Source of the DNA: Portibacter marinus
Lineage (GTDB): Bacteria; Bacteroidota; Bacteroidia; Chitinophagales; Saprospiraceae
Reading direction: 5' to 3'
Assembly: GCF_021533195.1 (NCBI RefSeq)
Contig: NZ_JAJNKB010000004.1
Location: 124,001 to 188,000, forward strand
Length of the DNA: 64,000 nt
Of the stretch, positions 8,780 through 18,381 are shown piece by piece; position 1 is the first letter of the stretch; every line of letters starts with the position of its first letter. Both the position numbers and the translations under genes were made by a program. The notes beneath the pieces were generated by a model. It was not told the origin of the DNA, did no database searches, and saw nothing but the letters and a program-made list of their open reading frames with translations.

Positions 8780-10066
8780 CTATTCTTTCTCCAATCCCGG
8801 GCTCCTGTCTAAAAACTCATCATACAACAAGGTATGTCTACTCTCAATAGGCACTTTCCAACCGTTGATGAACAGATCCGTAATTTGAGTTTTTGTTTCA
8901 AATGGATCACCGTCAGACACAAACAAACTGGCCATTTTACCTTCTTCAATACTTCCATATTGATCAGCAACACCAAAAATTTCCGCTGGAACGATGGTCA
9001 CCGCCTTTAACGCTTCTTCAATTCCCATTCCGTAAGCGGCTGCAAAGCCCGCATTAAAAGGTAGATTTCTTACATTTTCGGTTTCATTGGTTCTGATCGC
9101 AACTTTAATACCCGCTTTTTGCATCATTCCCGGATTAGTATAACTGGCGTCATAGGCAGCTTCAGCTCGACCTGGAACGGATAGGATGGGCCCCGTGATC
9201 ACAGGATATCCAGCTTCCTTTAATTCGTCAACAACCCTGTAACCTTCTGCCACTCCTGTTAAAACAACTTTCAAGTCCTTCTTTTCCTTTAACCATTCTA
9301 AAGCGGCCAAAATATCTTTCTTTGAATTTACCTCCATCATCAATGTTCGCTTCCCTTCTACAACCGGTTTCATGGCCTCCATTTCCGGATTATAGTCTGC
9401 AACGGATTGTTCTGCATTCATCCTGGCATAGGCTTCCGCTTTCTTCCAGATATCATTAACAGTCTTCATTCTTTTATCAAAATCTTTCTTGATGTCCTCA
9501 TCTGACCTGCGATCCCACCAGCCTCTTCGTCCTGACGACGGAAAATTCATGATCAAGCCATCGAAACCAGAATACATCTGTTCCGGTGTGTATCCTACCA
9601 AACTTATCAATGAGGAGGTACCTGGGAGGACTCCGCCAGTTGGTTTGGTTAAAACAGTGGTTACCCCACTAACTCTGGTTACGGGAATCAGCACAGAACT
9701 TGGATTTACGGCTGTTAAAGCTTCCACATGCGGATTGATGTCGCCTACTTCATTGTCATCGTTCGTCAACGAAACGGCACCTATCTCCACAATTCCCAAG
9801 CGCGTGCCCCCATCTATCATTCCAGGGTAAATATGTTTGCCTGCTACATCAATAACTTTAGCGCCGGATGGAGCTGTAATGTTTGTACCAATACTGGTGA
9901 TTTTGCCATCTGAAATCAACACATCCGCTTCAATGTTACCATTGGTTACAGTGTGAACTGTTCCCCCTGAAAGAAGAAATGTGCCGTATTCAGATTTTTG
10001 AATTTGTTGTGCCCATATCACATTGGCACACAGAAAAGCTATAACTACATTTATATATAATCTCAT
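8780..10066 (-). CDS. Amidohydrolase-like secreted protein, probable pseudoenzyme (third of three)
   Basis: This 428-residue protein starts with signal peptide MRLYINVVIAFLCANVIWAQ and has the amidohydrolase scaffold: an N-terminal beta domain (ISDGKITSIGTNI), a TIM-barrel and the closing EEGKMASLFV motif. The metal-binding D-x-H-x-H after PGMID is replaced by D-G-G-T-R (residues 85-89), and the usual barrel-end aspartate region reads VAIRTNETEN. It therefore lacks the ligands expected of an active metal hydrolase. The start at 10066 is chosen because it lies eight bases past the stop of the upstream paralogue and gives a signal peptide; a start at 10102 would overlap that gene. It is the last gene of the trio. 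Confidence 0.82.
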   Translation of the reverse strand: MRLYINVVIAFLCANVIWAQQIQKSEYGTFLLSGGTVHTVTNGNIEADVLISDGKITSIGTNITAPSGAKVIDVAGKHIYPGMIDGGTRLGIVEIGAVSLTNDDNEVGDINPHVEALTAVNPSSVLIPVTRVSGVTTVLTKPTGGVLPGTSSLISLVGYTPEQMYSGFDGLIMNFPSSGRRGWWDRRSDEDIKKDFDKRMKTVNDIWKKAEAYARMNAEQSVADYNPEMEAMKPVVEGKRTLMMEVNSKKDILAALEWLKEKKDLKVVLTGVAEGYRVVDELKEAGYPVITGPILSVPGRAEAAYDASYTNPGMMQKAGIKVAIRTNETENVRNLPFNAGFAAAYGMGIEEALKAVTIVPAEIFGVADQYGSIEEGKMASLFVSDGDPFETKTQITDLFINGWKVPIESRHTLLYDEFLDRSPGLEKE

Positions 10067-10073
10067 TGTATTC

Positions 10074-11417
10074 TTATTTCTCAGTGAATAATTCCATCGC
10101 ATCCCTCATACAACCGTCATGATCGTGATGACCTGCATCCAGTTCATAATAAGTAGAGATTTTTGCTTCAGGGTCAATATCGATCCTCATGTCTTTCGGA
10201 TCCTCATTAATGTCAAAACGCACGATTCCATCTACGATGGTATATTGAGGGATGGTGTAGACTGATAGGGGGTGCTTATTAAATATGGCAACATCACCTT
10301 CCTTTCCAACCTCTATTGATCCCACTCTATCCTCGATCCCCAATTGCTTAGCAGGGTTAATAGTAATCAATGACAGCGCTTCATCATCTGTAAGACCACC
10401 ATACCTCTGAGTCTTTGCAGCTTCGTGATACAAGTGTCTGATCAATTCACCTGAGTCGGAATTAATCGATGCAACTACTCCGTTTCTCAATAAAATAGCT
10501 GCATTGTATGCTGTGGAATAGTAGACTTCAAACTTATATGCCCACCAATCTGCAAACACTGAAGCTCCTGCTCCAAATTCAGCCAGCTCGGGAGCTACTT
10601 TAAAGCCTTCATTGACATGCTGAAAACACAATCTCTTGACACCAAAATCCTTACAGACATTCATGAGCATCAGAATCTCATCTGCCCTATAGGAATGACA
10701 ATGGATGATAATATCTCCTTTAAGAATATCAGCAACCGTTTCTTTCTTAAGGTCATAAACTGGTGGCACCTTTGTTTTTCCGGAATTGTAGTTGTCCCAG
10801 GCTTCCATGTACTCCTGCGCTTCAGAAAATGATCTTCTGAAAACCTGCTCTACTCCCATCCTGGTACTTGGTGTTATCCCTCTACCCTCTCCATGAACCC
10901 TCATCGGATTTTCGCCTAAAGCAAACTTGATGGTTCTCGGTGCATCCTTCATCCTTAATTTATTCGGATCCATCACACCATATCGATGTTTGATCGTTTC
11001 ACATTGTCCACCTATAGCATTTGCCGAACCGTGCATGGCATGGGATGAGGTCACACCTCCTGCCAAGGCCCGATATATAGATACATCGAAGGGATCCAGC
11101 GCATCACCAACCCAGACATGAGCTGTGCTTGGGTCTGTGGCCTCATTTACTGCATCCAAAGCAATATGTGAGTGAGCGTCAATAATTCCAGGCATCACAA
11201 ACTGGTCCTTAGCATCAATAACCCTAACATCCGATCCCGCAGAAAGCCCTTCGCCTATACGTGCAATCTTACCATTTGTGATGAGCACGTCTGTATTTTC
11301 AAGGGTTCCATTGGTGACTGTTAGAACTGTCCCATTCTTAATGAGTACACTGCCAGTTTCCTGGGCCCACAAACCGAACACCATGAAAAGCAGTATTATA
11401 TTTAAGTATATCTTCAT
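10074..11417 (-). CDS. Secreted amidohydrolase with intact metal site (second of three)
   Basis: This 447-residue protein has signal peptide MKIYLNIILLFMVFGLWAQ and a complete amidohydrolase signature. The HxH pair is in MPGIIDAHSHIALD (His82 and His84), further histidines occur in IIIHCHSYRADEI and LCFQHVNEG, and the barrel-end aspartate is in VASINSDSGELIRH. The C-terminal motif VGSIEVGKEGDVAIF closes the composite beta domain. It resembles imidazolonepropionase-like (COG1228) periplasmic hydrolases whose substrates are mostly unknown. It sits between two related genes that lack the metal ligands, with gaps of only 11 and 7 bases, so the three are very likely one operon and perhaps one complex. 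Confidence 0.88.
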   Translation of the reverse strand: MKIYLNIILLFMVFGLWAQETGSVLIKNGTVLTVTNGTLENTDVLITNGKIARIGEGLSAGSDVRVIDAKDQFVMPGIIDAHSHIALDAVNEATDPSTAHVWVGDALDPFDVSIYRALAGGVTSSHAMHGSANAIGGQCETIKHRYGVMDPNKLRMKDAPRTIKFALGENPMRVHGEGRGITPSTRMGVEQVFRRSFSEAQEYMEAWDNYNSGKTKVPPVYDLKKETVADILKGDIIIHCHSYRADEILMLMNVCKDFGVKRLCFQHVNEGFKVAPELAEFGAGASVFADWWAYKFEVYYSTAYNAAILLRNGVVASINSDSGELIRHLYHEAAKTQRYGGLTDDEALSLITINPAKQLGIEDRVGSIEVGKEGDVAIFNKHPLSVYTIPQYTIVDGIVRFDINEDPKDMRIDIDPEAKISTYYELDAGHHDHDGCMRDAMELFTEK

Positions 11418-11428
11418 TTTTATTGATT

Positions 11429-13150
11429 TTAATTTGATTTCGGATCACCGATACGATCACCCTTAATAGGAAATGCACCGAAAACTCCGGTATCAACTGT
11501 TCCTGAAATTTCACCATCTTCAACTGTTAAGCTGAACGTGAGATTTAACGATTGACCATCCTCCTGAACACTCAAAGGAAAAGAAACTGAATTACCATTT
11601 ACCTTTACTGACTCGACTTCCTCTGATTCTCCATCATTTTCTACCGAAACTACATATTCGTCTCCATCCTTCTTGATGTTTATTTTCATGTCGCGTTCGT
11701 CTCCAGGTACCTCTAGCACACAATCATATAAACCTGTAATATCACCTTCTTTACCTGCTACTTTAGCTTTTTTCTTTTCAACATCATACTCGAATTGTTC
11801 ACCTTCTACAAAAACATATTTGACTTTTGCATCTTCTTCAAAGTAAGGTGCTGTGGATATGACTAAATTTGCCATTTTACCTTTTTCCACGGTTCCCAAA
11901 ATATTGGACACCCCTAACATTTCTGCCGGATTTACCGTTAGTGCGGCTAAAAGCTGGTCTTCAGTAATACCCTGCTCCATCATCAATTTCGCATTTTTCT
12001 TTAAATCCTTGGCTTTAATATCCTTTCCCGAAAGGCCGAATTTTACACCACTTTTAGCAAACATAGCAGCCTGTTCCTGATAATCCTTTATGGCTTCATC
12101 TCTCCTTGCCTTAAGTGCTTCCATTTCCGGGTCAATCTCCTCCTTTACCACTTCATCTTCTTCGGACTTTGCCTCATCATCCTTAGCTGAATCCTCTTTC
12201 TCTGCATCTACCTTCTTTTTATCTTTCTTGTCTTCGGATTCAGGAACTTCCATTGACAATACTACAGGTATACTTTTTTGCTTGATCACATCTATGAATG
12301 ATGTTCCTTGCTTTACATTAACCAAAGCCATATTAAAATCCAGATCTGCCTGTAGCGTTAAAGCACGAGAAACATCTTTATACTTTTCAGCTTCCATAAA
12401 TACAAGTTGTTTCTTATCAGCTGCTGGCATTAATGCACCCAGGCTCTTATCATAGGCTGGCCTGCTCATACCTACAGGATTTGAATCGTATGCAGACTGA
12501 TGTTTCATGGCATATGAAGTTTGACGAAAAAGGTCACGATACTTAGCCATTACTCCGATAATCGTTGCCGGGTACATTCGGGAAGCACTTTGAAACGTAC
12601 CAACCAATACCTTATCTTTTACGACAGTTGATTGACTGGCATCTTTTCCAGATAACAAAATCAATGATGCTTTACCAGGGAGCATGCCTTCTGCCGGTGC
12701 ACTGAATGAAGCTGTGAAACCCTCGGCCCGCCAGTCAGAAATCGACTTAGCCCCGGAATCATACACGTCACTCAAACTTCGGTCCGGAGTGATACCCGCT
12801 CTGTCATTGGGAGGATTACCCGGATTCTTAACCCGCTCTTCATTTTTCTTTTCTTCCGCTTTCTTCTCTCCTGTGTTGTTATAAGCGTCTATAAATCCCG
12901 GATAAATGTATAATGAATCGGCATCTACAATAATCGCTTCTGGAGGAATGGCCACATTGGTTCCCACGGATATGATCACACCATCTTTGATGACCACTGT
13001 TCCCTTATCGATTGTTTTACCGGGACTTTGGGTGATATGAGCATTCTGAATCGCATAAGTACTGGATAGTTTTATGTCAATGTCATCTTGTGACTCAACT
13101 TGTCCAGCTATGAAAATAAGGACTATAATAGCCCACAATTTGCTTAGCAT
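11429..13150 (-). CDS. Amidohydrolase-like secreted protein with acidic insert, probable pseudoenzyme (first of three)
   Basis: This 573-residue protein has signal peptide MLSKLWAIIVLIFIAGQVES and the amidohydrolase scaffold (VVIKDGVIISVGTNV, EKGKMANLVIST). Where active members have HxH after GFID, it reads D-A-Y-N-N (residues 88-92), and the barrel-end aspartate region reads FGLSGKD. Two features are absent from its neighbours. One is a charged insert at about residues 303-345, nearly all Glu, Asp, Lys, Ser and Ala. The other is a C-terminal beta-rich domain of about 100 residues from TGLYDCVLEV onward. It heads the three-gene operon. It may be a scaffold or substrate-binding partner for the intact middle enzyme. 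Confidence 0.83.
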   Translation of the reverse strand: MLSKLWAIIVLIFIAGQVESQDDIDIKLSSTYAIQNAHITQSPGKTIDKGTVVIKDGVIISVGTNVAIPPEAIIVDADSLYIYPGFIDAYNNTGEKKAEEKKNEERVKNPGNPPNDRAGITPDRSLSDVYDSGAKSISDWRAEGFTASFSAPAEGMLPGKASLILLSGKDASQSTVVKDKVLVGTFQSASRMYPATIIGVMAKYRDLFRQTSYAMKHQSAYDSNPVGMSRPAYDKSLGALMPAADKKQLVFMEAEKYKDVSRALTLQADLDFNMALVNVKQGTSFIDVIKQKSIPVVLSMEVPESEDKKDKKKVDAEKEDSAKDDEAKSEEDEVVKEEIDPEMEALKARRDEAIKDYQEQAAMFAKSGVKFGLSGKDIKAKDLKKNAKLMMEQGITEDQLLAALTVNPAEMLGVSNILGTVEKGKMANLVISTAPYFEEDAKVKYVFVEGEQFEYDVEKKKAKVAGKEGDITGLYDCVLEVPGDERDMKINIKKDGDEYVVSVENDGESEEVESVKVNGNSVSFPLSVQEDGQSLNLTFSLTVEDGEISGTVDTGVFGAFPIKGDRIGDPKSN

Positions 13151-13290
13151 CTGGTTAGATTTTAAATGAGATCGGAAGGTAATAGAAATGATTTATAATT
13201 AATAATCGAAAATTAAAATTCCCATATATTATCTAAACTATTATCCACATCCCTTACCTTTCTAATTAAATTTATACCCAAATTTAGTAT

Positions 13291-14898
13291 ATGCGTTATC
13301 TTATATTGTTTTTAGTCCTCATATATGCTTGTGATCGCCCGAAAGATTTGGGCAATGCTGCTCCACCTGTTGAGGCTCCTTTTGAAGGTTTAGATACCAT
13401 TGCCACGAACGATTGGTGGAACAGAGGCGAAAATCCGATCATTGATGTCAAAGTGCATAGAGACAGTGTCATCGCTTTTGGAATTTATACGGTTTCTAAT
13501 CATATACTTAAAATGTCAGCTCAACTCTTTCCACTGTATCCTGAAGAGGTGCGAACAGTAAGGCTAGCCCTTAAAAAAAATGGAGAGTGGGTAGAAGTCC
13601 AGGAACAGAATGTGAATGATATAGGCTGGTCAGCTTTGTTTAGAATAAAAGACTGGGACGATTCGGTAAGCGTACCATATCGGTTATTACATGGTGAAGG
13701 TGCCACTTATGAAGGCGTGATCAGAGCAAATCCAGAAAGCAGTAATGAGATTCAACTTGCAGCTTTATCATGCAATAGTAATCACGACAGGGGAGATCGT
13801 GCGAACTATGTAAGAAACATCAACTACCAGGATCCTGACCTTATTTTCTTTGCTGGCGATCAATCTTATGACCACAAAGAACATACAGCAGCCTGGCTAA
13901 AATTTGGAATGCAATTCAGGGATCTTTTTAGAACCAGACCATGCATCACGATTCCTGATGACCATGATATTGGTCAAGGTAATATTTGGGGTGAAGGCGG
14001 AAAAAAAGCTTCTTCTATGGCTGGAAATGACGGAGGCTATTTTTTTGATCCAGATTATGTGAAAATGGTCGAACGTTGTCAGACCGCTCACTTGCCTGAC
14101 CCTTATGATCCTTCTCCCATCCAGCAAGGAATAGGTGTATATTACACTGATCTTCAATGGGGTGGCATTGATTTCGCCATCATCGAAGATAGAAAATTTA
14201 AATCGGGACCGAATGGGAAAATACCTCAACAAGGTCCCAGACCTGACCATATTCGTAATCCGAATTATGATCCGGCTTCCATTGATCTTCCTGGGTTAGT
14301 TTTATTGGGAGAACGTCAACTTGATTTTTTAGGTCAATGGGGTAAAGAAAGACCTGAAATGATGAAAGCAGTCCTTTCTCAAACTGGATTTTGCGGCGGA
14401 GCTCACCTACATGGCTCAAAAGACAATAGGCTACATGCTGATCTTGACTCAAATGGCTGGCCACAATCCGGCAGAAATAAAGCTCTAAAATTGATTCAAG
14501 AGGCTGGTGCAATTCACATTGGTGGTGACCAACATATTTCTACAGTGATACAACACGGAATCGATGAATTCAGAGATGGCCCATGGGCATTTATAGTTCC
14601 TGCGTCGGTTAATGATTATTACGGAAGATGGTGGTGGCCAGAGGATGAACAGCCGGGACCGGGAGCCAATGATCGACTCCCATGGACAGGGGATTACATG
14701 GATGGTTTTAACAATAAGATTACCATGCATGCCTATGCGAATCCAGAAAATCAGGACAAGGGTGCAGGTTACGGCTTAATTATCTTTGACAAATCAGCGG
14801 ATCAGGTCACTTTTGAATGTTGGCCCAGAACAGAGGATGTTTCATTGGAAGATGCTGAGCAGTTTCTAGGTTGGCCCTTAACAATATCCTTAAAATAA
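13291..14898 (+). CDS. PhoD-like metallophosphatase lipoprotein
   Basis: This 535-residue protein starts with MRYLILFLVLIYAC, a lipobox with Cys14, so it is probably a lipoprotein. After a front beta domain the metallophosphatase core shows IQLAALSCNSN, DLIFFAGDQSYDH, TIPDDHDIGQGN and IHIGGDQHIST, the metal-binding blocks of PhoD/alkaline phosphatase D-like enzymes. It likely releases phosphate from mono- or diesters at the cell surface or in the periplasm. It stands alone, divergent from the amidohydrolase operon, and ends at a strong hairpin terminator shared with the converging gene. The substrate is not predictable. Confidence 0.86.
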   Translation: MRYLILFLVLIYACDRPKDLGNAAPPVEAPFEGLDTIATNDWWNRGENPIIDVKVHRDSVIAFGIYTVSNHILKMSAQLFPLYPEEVRTVRLALKKNGEWVEVQEQNVNDIGWSALFRIKDWDDSVSVPYRLLHGEGATYEGVIRANPESSNEIQLAALSCNSNHDRGDRANYVRNINYQDPDLIFFAGDQSYDHKEHTAAWLKFGMQFRDLFRTRPCITIPDDHDIGQGNIWGEGGKKASSMAGNDGGYFFDPDYVKMVERCQTAHLPDPYDPSPIQQGIGVYYTDLQWGGIDFAIIEDRKFKSGPNGKIPQQGPRPDHIRNPNYDPASIDLPGLVLLGERQLDFLGQWGKERPEMMKAVLSQTGFCGGAHLHGSKDNRLHADLDSNGWPQSGRNKALKLIQEAGAIHIGGDQHISTVIQHGIDEFRDGPWAFIVPASVNDYYGRWWWPEDEQPGPGANDRLPWTGDYMDGFNNKITMHAYANPENQDKGAGYGLIIFDKSADQVTFECWPRTEDVSLEDAEQFLGWPLTISLK

Positions 14899-14899
14899 A

Positions 14900-14928
14900 A
14901 TATCACCTGGCTATTCACCAGGTGATAT
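14900..14928. terminator. Bidirectional hairpin terminator
   Basis: ATATCACCTGG (14900-14910) and CCAGGTGATAT (14918-14928) form a perfect 11-bp stem with a 7-base loop between two converging genes. On the minus strand the hairpin is followed by TTTTATTTTA, a fitting tail for the CHAT operon side. Confidence 0.75.
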
Positions 14929-14947
14929 AAAGTGCTGTCCATTAATA

Positions 14948-15544
14948 CTAGATTTCTAATCGATATTGGTGAGATTGCATTTTGTTTTTTACCGTTACGT
15001 GGTAAATTCCTTTCTTGTAAAACCGAAGGTCAAACTGTTTTTGCAATCCAATATCCTTGGCAAATTTTTTCTCAAAAATGATGTCATTTGCATTATTTCT
15101 GATCACAATCTGAGGTCGATCTAAATCCTTCATCAACCAATTGACCCTTAGTTTTTTAGTTTCAGGTGTAAAATTAAAGTACGGCTTGAAACTTTTGACA
15201 ACTGAAGATGCGTCCACTTTTGCAGTATTCTCACTAAAATTGATCTTGTAGTTTTTAACGAATAACTCATCTTCAATTAAGAGTGTATATTCTCCTTCCT
15301 TGTACTTCTTAAAATCAATATATTTTTCGAAAGAGCTTAATGCTTCATACTCGCTTTGATGAAGACATTTTTTCTTATCCCATATACTGATTTTGATCAG
15401 GCCACTACCTTTTGCGGTAATGAATAATTTAATTTCCTTGTTATTCTCTACTGACTCAATTTCAAGATTGGTGATTAACGCCGCATTTGAGCATAGTGTG
15501 AAGAAACAGAAAACGGCAATAATTGAACATTTTAAAGTTTTCAT
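14948..15544 (-). CDS. Secreted two-repeat beta protein, third gene of CHAT operon
   Basis: I do not recognise this 198-residue protein. It begins with a signal peptide (about MKTLKCSIIAVFCFFTLCSNA). The mature part appears to be two copies of a beta-sandwich of about 65-70 residues. Repeat one runs near 39-102 and ends YKEGEYTLLIEDELFVKNYKIN; repeat two runs near 131-198 and ends FYKKGIYHVTVKNKMQSHQYRLEI. The shared pattern K-x-G-x-Y-x-(4-5)-N/D-(5-7)-Y recalls the T9SS type A sorting-domain fold, but the protein has no cargo in front of it. It lies 65 bases downstream of the CHAT gene, ahead of a terminator, so it is probably the last gene of that operon. Confidence 0.68.
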   Translation of the reverse strand: MKTLKCSIIAVFCFFTLCSNAALITNLEIESVENNKEIKLFITAKGSGLIKISIWDKKKCLHQSEYEALSSFEKYIDFKKYKEGEYTLLIEDELFVKNYKINFSENTAKVDASSVVKSFKPYFNFTPETKKLRVNWLMKDLDRPQIVIRNNANDIIFEKKFAKDIGLQKQFDLRFYKKGIYHVTVKNKMQSHQYRLEI

Positions 15545-15609
15545 TTGAATGGTTTTTTGTGTGAAATAAAATTGTTCTCATCCTGGAGTAAAATCAGAAG
15601 GGAGAGAGG

Positions 15610-18381
15610 TTACCACTCAATGCCTTTTTTTTTCAAAAAGACGTAAATCAAAACCATAATTGCCAATAAAAAAATGAAAGCATATCTCGAAGTGAAGTTG
15701 CTGAATCTTAATCGTTCAGGATTACCTATGACGGTGAACCCTGACCACACATAGGGATGAAGCATCTCTCCTACATTAGTATCAAGGTATTCAATCTGAG
15801 CAGATTGAAGGGCCTTATCTTTTGTTTGTCCCCTTTTCAGATATTTATAAAATGAGGCGATAATTTGAGAGGTAGGCTCGTCCAACACGGACCACTGCGT
15901 TGCCAATACACTTTCTGAACCTGCAAAAAAGCAAGCATTGGCAAGACTTAACACTCCCTCTCCTCTATAATTCTTTCCTACATGTGTTTCACAGGCGCTC
16001 AATACCATCAACCTGGGAGAAAGGCTCAGTTGTGATAATTCACTTAAAAACAACCTCTCTTCGATATCATTACTAAATGCCAAAAAAGACTCATCCGGAA
16101 AGTCAGTATTAGACTTAGCATGCGTAGCCAGATGAACAATATCTTTATGGTCAATGCTTTTTAAAAAACTGCTTTTTGATGCTTGTTCTCCTCTCAAAAT
16201 CGCACCTTTAATAAATTTTGATGCTTGATCAATTTCCTGATTATTGTAAAGTAATTCTCCCAGCTCAACTCTGCTGGCCCAAAAATCTCCCAATTCAGGT
16301 TGAGATTCAAATTTTGGAGCTACAAACAAAGCTTCTTGAATTAAATTGCTATTATCCTGACGATGTTGTAAAAACTTAAAGGTTGCTGATGGTGTATAGG
16401 AAATAGCATGTCTGGAGATAAGGTATTTCTCTTCTGCAATTTTCAATGCACTGAAAGGTAAACTATGCAACAGCCCAGAGCATGAAAAAATTAAGCGATC
16501 CCTCAATTGATCTTCAATTGGAGCCAGCAAGATTTGATAAAGTTCAATGGCTAGTTGGTCAATGTTGTTTTTTAAGGTGGAGATACTTTCAACAAACTGG
16601 TTTAATTTTTCAGCATATTCTTTTTTCTTAATTTTAAAGGTATGTGATGATTCACGTGTTGTGGAGATGACATAGAGGAAGGAATCACTTTCAAAGTAAT
16701 TAACAAAAGTCTCGTCTTCACTCAATATTCCTTGAAAGTCCTCGTAGGATGGAATATTCCAGTTGTATTTCATTTCGAAATACAATTCATGCCTTTCTGC
16801 TATTATTTGTTTCAAAGAATCAAGCAAGCGCTGCTTTTCGAAAATTATTCCTTCTATCGAATCTTCTTCCATTCCACTCGTTGCTAAAAGCTGATTTCTC
16901 GTTTCCTGAATGATCTCATTGGTGGTTTTCTCTTCTAGCTGAAAAATGCTTTCATTTTCGGAAATATTGATCAATTGTTGATCTTTCCAGCTACGAAGCA
17001 AAATCACAGATTTACCCGATTCTATACTATAAAATACTTCGGCAAAGTGACCATTTTCTTCCAAGTTAATGTTGTTAAGCATGCTATTGCTGAGGTCAGC
17101 AGCTTTACCAGCAAAAAGGAGCTTGTCCTCTAAAGGATTGACATCCTTTAAAAACTGCGCTACAATCTGAAAGCCTTCATTCGCCATTTCAAACTTTTCG
17201 GATTGAGAAAGGATGCCGGGAATGGATATTTGATTTTGGACAGACTCAAGGTATATGCCTTTTAGATTATCTATCTCGACTTGTGAGAGATCCTTAAGCT
17301 CTTTTAATTGCGCATTCACATTAATTTGTATGACTTCATTCAATCGGCTGGCTTCTTGATATAAGCCGCATTCGATCAATGCTTCTACCATTTGCAAAGC
17401 TCTAAATTTCTCCTTCTCCTCATAAAATTCCTGATATCCACCCCATTTATTGATGATCTTCAATAACTTTTCTCTGGACTTACCTAACTCTCCTTCAGCC
17501 ATGAGCAGTTTCGATTCTAAAACCAGAATTTCATAATCATCAATCCCAAAAATACTACTAAGGTACTTCAGATCTGTAATATGCATCCTCACTGAATCGT
17601 AATTGTTTAACTCAAGATGTATTTGACCTAATTCAAGATGTCCATAGAAGAGATGAGCTTGCTGATTTTCCTTCAATACGATCAAGTCATTCGCTATTGA
17701 CAGTCGAATCTCAGCTTGCTTTTTAGCCTCGTGGATGTCTCCTATTTCAAGATATAAGTTCACGATAAAACCCCTTAACAATGATTCAACATTGATGGCT
17801 GCTATAAAATCATCCCTTTTCCTGGCTACCTGGATGGCATTCTCATAATGGTCAATCGCTGTATGGTAAAGACCAGATCGACTGTATTTCCTTCCCAATT
17901 CCAGGAAAATGGAAATCGCTGTTTGCTTCAAAATCTCAGTGGCAAATACAGAGTCATCCAGAAGTTGATGGGCCTCCTCTAAAAAGACCAGTGATTTAGA
18001 AAAATGGCCCATCTCTTCGAACACTTCCGACCACAGACTTTTGCTAATTAGATGAAAATTTAGCGATTCGGATGTAGATAATTTAGATTCTAATTCATTT
18101 ACCTTCTGATCAAACTTTCCCATAAAATGGATGGCGTCATCATATGCTTCATGCTTCATGGCAAGGGTGAACATATCTTTATTCCTTATTAAGCCTTCAG
18201 CGTAGTGCTCACAATTTATAAACTTTTGCGCCGATTGATCTAGGTACGCAATTTTAGAAGCATAGTCCTCCATTTGATGCAATCCCGCTTTGTGAATGGT
18301 ACGCATTTGCTTCAATGAATCACAATCGTTTTGAGCGGAGAGTAGTGAAAATGAAAGCAGAAATGCCAATAAGATCTTCAT
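15610..18381 (-). CDS. Periplasmic TPR-CHAT protease-like protein with C-terminal membrane anchor
   Basis: This 923-residue protein has signal peptide MKILLAFLLSFSLLSAQ, then about 600 residues of helical tetratricopeptide-like repeats (for example HTAIDHYENAIQVARK), then a CHAT domain from about residue 560. The caspase-like dyad is visible: His754 in DIVHLATHAKS and Cys797 in LMVLSACETHVG, followed by GEGVLSLANACFFAGS and the family motif YVWSGFTVIGNP. A single transmembrane helix near 895-916 ends in KKK, which would leave TPR and CHAT on the periplasmic side. Translation starts on the A of the stop codon of the upstream lipoprotein gene (TGATG), so the two are coupled. CHAT domains are cysteine proteases or are predicted to be; the substrate here is unknown. 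Confidence 0.86.
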   Translation of the reverse strand: MKILLAFLLSFSLLSAQNDCDSLKQMRTIHKAGLHQMEDYASKIAYLDQSAQKFINCEHYAEGLIRNKDMFTLAMKHEAYDDAIHFMGKFDQKVNELESKLSTSESLNFHLISKSLWSEVFEEMGHFSKSLVFLEEAHQLLDDSVFATEILKQTAISIFLELGRKYSRSGLYHTAIDHYENAIQVARKRDDFIAAINVESLLRGFIVNLYLEIGDIHEAKKQAEIRLSIANDLIVLKENQQAHLFYGHLELGQIHLELNNYDSVRMHITDLKYLSSIFGIDDYEILVLESKLLMAEGELGKSREKLLKIINKWGGYQEFYEEKEKFRALQMVEALIECGLYQEASRLNEVIQINVNAQLKELKDLSQVEIDNLKGIYLESVQNQISIPGILSQSEKFEMANEGFQIVAQFLKDVNPLEDKLLFAGKAADLSNSMLNNINLEENGHFAEVFYSIESGKSVILLRSWKDQQLINISENESIFQLEEKTTNEIIQETRNQLLATSGMEEDSIEGIIFEKQRLLDSLKQIIAERHELYFEMKYNWNIPSYEDFQGILSEDETFVNYFESDSFLYVISTTRESSHTFKIKKKEYAEKLNQFVESISTLKNNIDQLAIELYQILLAPIEDQLRDRLIFSCSGLLHSLPFSALKIAEEKYLISRHAISYTPSATFKFLQHRQDNSNLIQEALFVAPKFESQPELGDFWASRVELGELLYNNQEIDQASKFIKGAILRGEQASKSSFLKSIDHKDIVHLATHAKSNTDFPDESFLAFSNDIEERLFLSELSQLSLSPRLMVLSACETHVGKNYRGEGVLSLANACFFAGSESVLATQWSVLDEPTSQIIASFYKYLKRGQTKDKALQSAQIEYLDTNVGEMLHPYVWSGFTVIGNPERLRFSNFTSRYAFIFLLAIMVLIYVFLKKKGIEW

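Noticed and set aside
12090-12455. Plus-strand frame of 121 codons rich in serine
   Set aside because: It is the complement of the Glu/Asp/Lys-rich insert of the amidohydrolase-like gene; antisense of GAA/GAT codons yields Ser/Phe runs.
15610-18381. CRISPR-linked TPR-CHAT effector or a gasdermin-type defence locus
   Set aside because: No CRISPR repeats, Cas genes or pore-forming partner are present, and the protein has a signal peptide and membrane anchor that place it in the envelope.
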